NCBI GenBank assembly: GCA_963722415.1
Contig: CAVRNI010000046.1
Coordinates: 8,136-72,135, forward strand
Reading direction: 5' to 3'
DNA: 64,000 bases
Origin: JALOLG01 sp963722415
GTDB lineage: Bacteria; Actinomycetota; Acidimicrobiia; Acidimicrobiales; Ilumatobacteraceae
Shown: piece by piece, positions 63,805 to 64,000 of the stretch
Numbering within the stretch: position 1 is the first letter of the stretch
Layout: the number at the start of each line of letters is the position of its first letter
Position numbers and translations under genes: made by a program
Notes under the pieces: model-generated
Told to the model about the DNA's origin: nothing
The model's input: only the letters and a program-made list of their open reading frames with translations
Databases searched by the model: none

Positions 63805-64000
63805 TCACCGACGGACCCAGGCGTCGTGGCCGGGCGCGATCCGGTACACGGAGCCGCCCGTGACCTCGCCGGTGGTCCCGTCGTCGTGCTCTACGTGGAG
63901 GCCTCCGGACACCACATATCCGACGTGTTCGACCTGACACGAATCGGTTCCGACGACGGGCTTGATGCATTCGGACCAGCGCCATCCGGGCTGGAATGTG
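63805..64000 (-). CDS. Cupin domain protein (truncated by window edge)
   Basis: The visible part reads FQPGWRWSECIKPVVGTDSC, HVGYVVSGGLHVEHDDGTTG and GGSVYRIAPGHDAWV, a cupin_2 barrel with the usual HxH-like and Gly-rich turns. In this frame it stops at 63805; a shift there would continue with VGDEPVIVVEFQVQPP, the expected last strand, so the gene really ends downstream near 63770 or later. The N-terminus lies beyond the window. Confidence 0.7.
   Translation of the reverse strand, partial: TFQPGWRWSECIKPVVGTDSCQVEHVGYVVSGGLHVEHDDGTTGEVTGGSVYRIAPGHDAWVRR

Noticed and set aside
57635..64000. Right-hand attachment site of the element
   Set aside because: No second copy of the tRNA 3' end (TTCAAATCCTGC) was found in this part, so the boundary cannot be placed.

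Overview
The window looks like a chromosomal segment of a high-GC actinobacterium, most probably of the class Acidimicrobiia (Ilumatobacter-like). This is inferred from the GC-rich codon use and from typical actinobacterial families: LytR_C/DUF3263 pair, UPF0182 protein beside a PDZ/S16 protease, HemQ, DUF4395, F420-type LLM oxidoreductases, SCO6745-like protein, DksA/TraR-like zinc finger and ECF sigma factors with membrane-anchored partners. Many conserved genes, including groEL, are interrupted by single-base frameshifts. The sequence therefore probably carries indel errors, and these become dense after about 57 kb. I describe such genes as one locus each and give the approximate position of each shift.

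Layout. 0-13 kb: the end of a GcvT-like gene, a sortase-like protein, an AGPS-like FAD enzyme, an ECF sigma factor with a membrane kelch partner, a LAL-type regulator, a cupredoxin-like lipoprotein, and a leftward cluster of fatty-acid desaturase, winged-helix-like protein and zinc metallopeptidase. 13-21 kb: a five-domain c-di-GMP protein, Ohr, an orphan ABC ATPase and flavin oxidoreductases. 21-24.3 kb: a zinc/manganese ABC uptake system with a Fur-family regulator and a shared operator. 24-34.7 kb: PLP decarboxylase, uridine kinase, DUF3263/LytR_C, glycerate kinase, MoaD-like protein, groEL under a double CIRCE element, two aquaporins, ATP-grasp, FdhD and HemQ. 34.7-43.7 kb: a branched-chain-type binding protein, GlnD, NUDIX, PAC2, a redoxin with an in-frame UGA, a SCO6745-like protein and HEAT repeats. 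43.7-56 kb: PDZ/S16 protease, DivIVA-like protein, UPF0182, amidohydrolase, a second ECF sigma/membrane pair, and an MFS exporter with a HxlR regulator. 56.3-64 kb: initiator tRNA with a tyrosine recombinase whose 3' end overlaps it, then small metabolic and regulatory genes (methyltransferase, alpha/beta hydrolase, HD-GYP/LuxR protein, ECF sigma/anti-sigma pair, histidine-kinase remnant, cupin).

The most interesting observation is the redoxin at 40208-41293. One frame is split only by a UGA at the active-site position of a thioredoxin-like motif, and a hairpin of bacterial SECIS type starts 13 nt after it. This is best read as a selenoprotein. Other points of note are a DivIVA-like protein ending in a phage Mu F-like Cys/His motif, a sortase-like protein with Ser in place of the catalytic Cys, paired 50-bp hairpins bracketing groEL, an orphan ABC ATPase beside what looks like a permease stub, and integration at the initiator tRNA gene.
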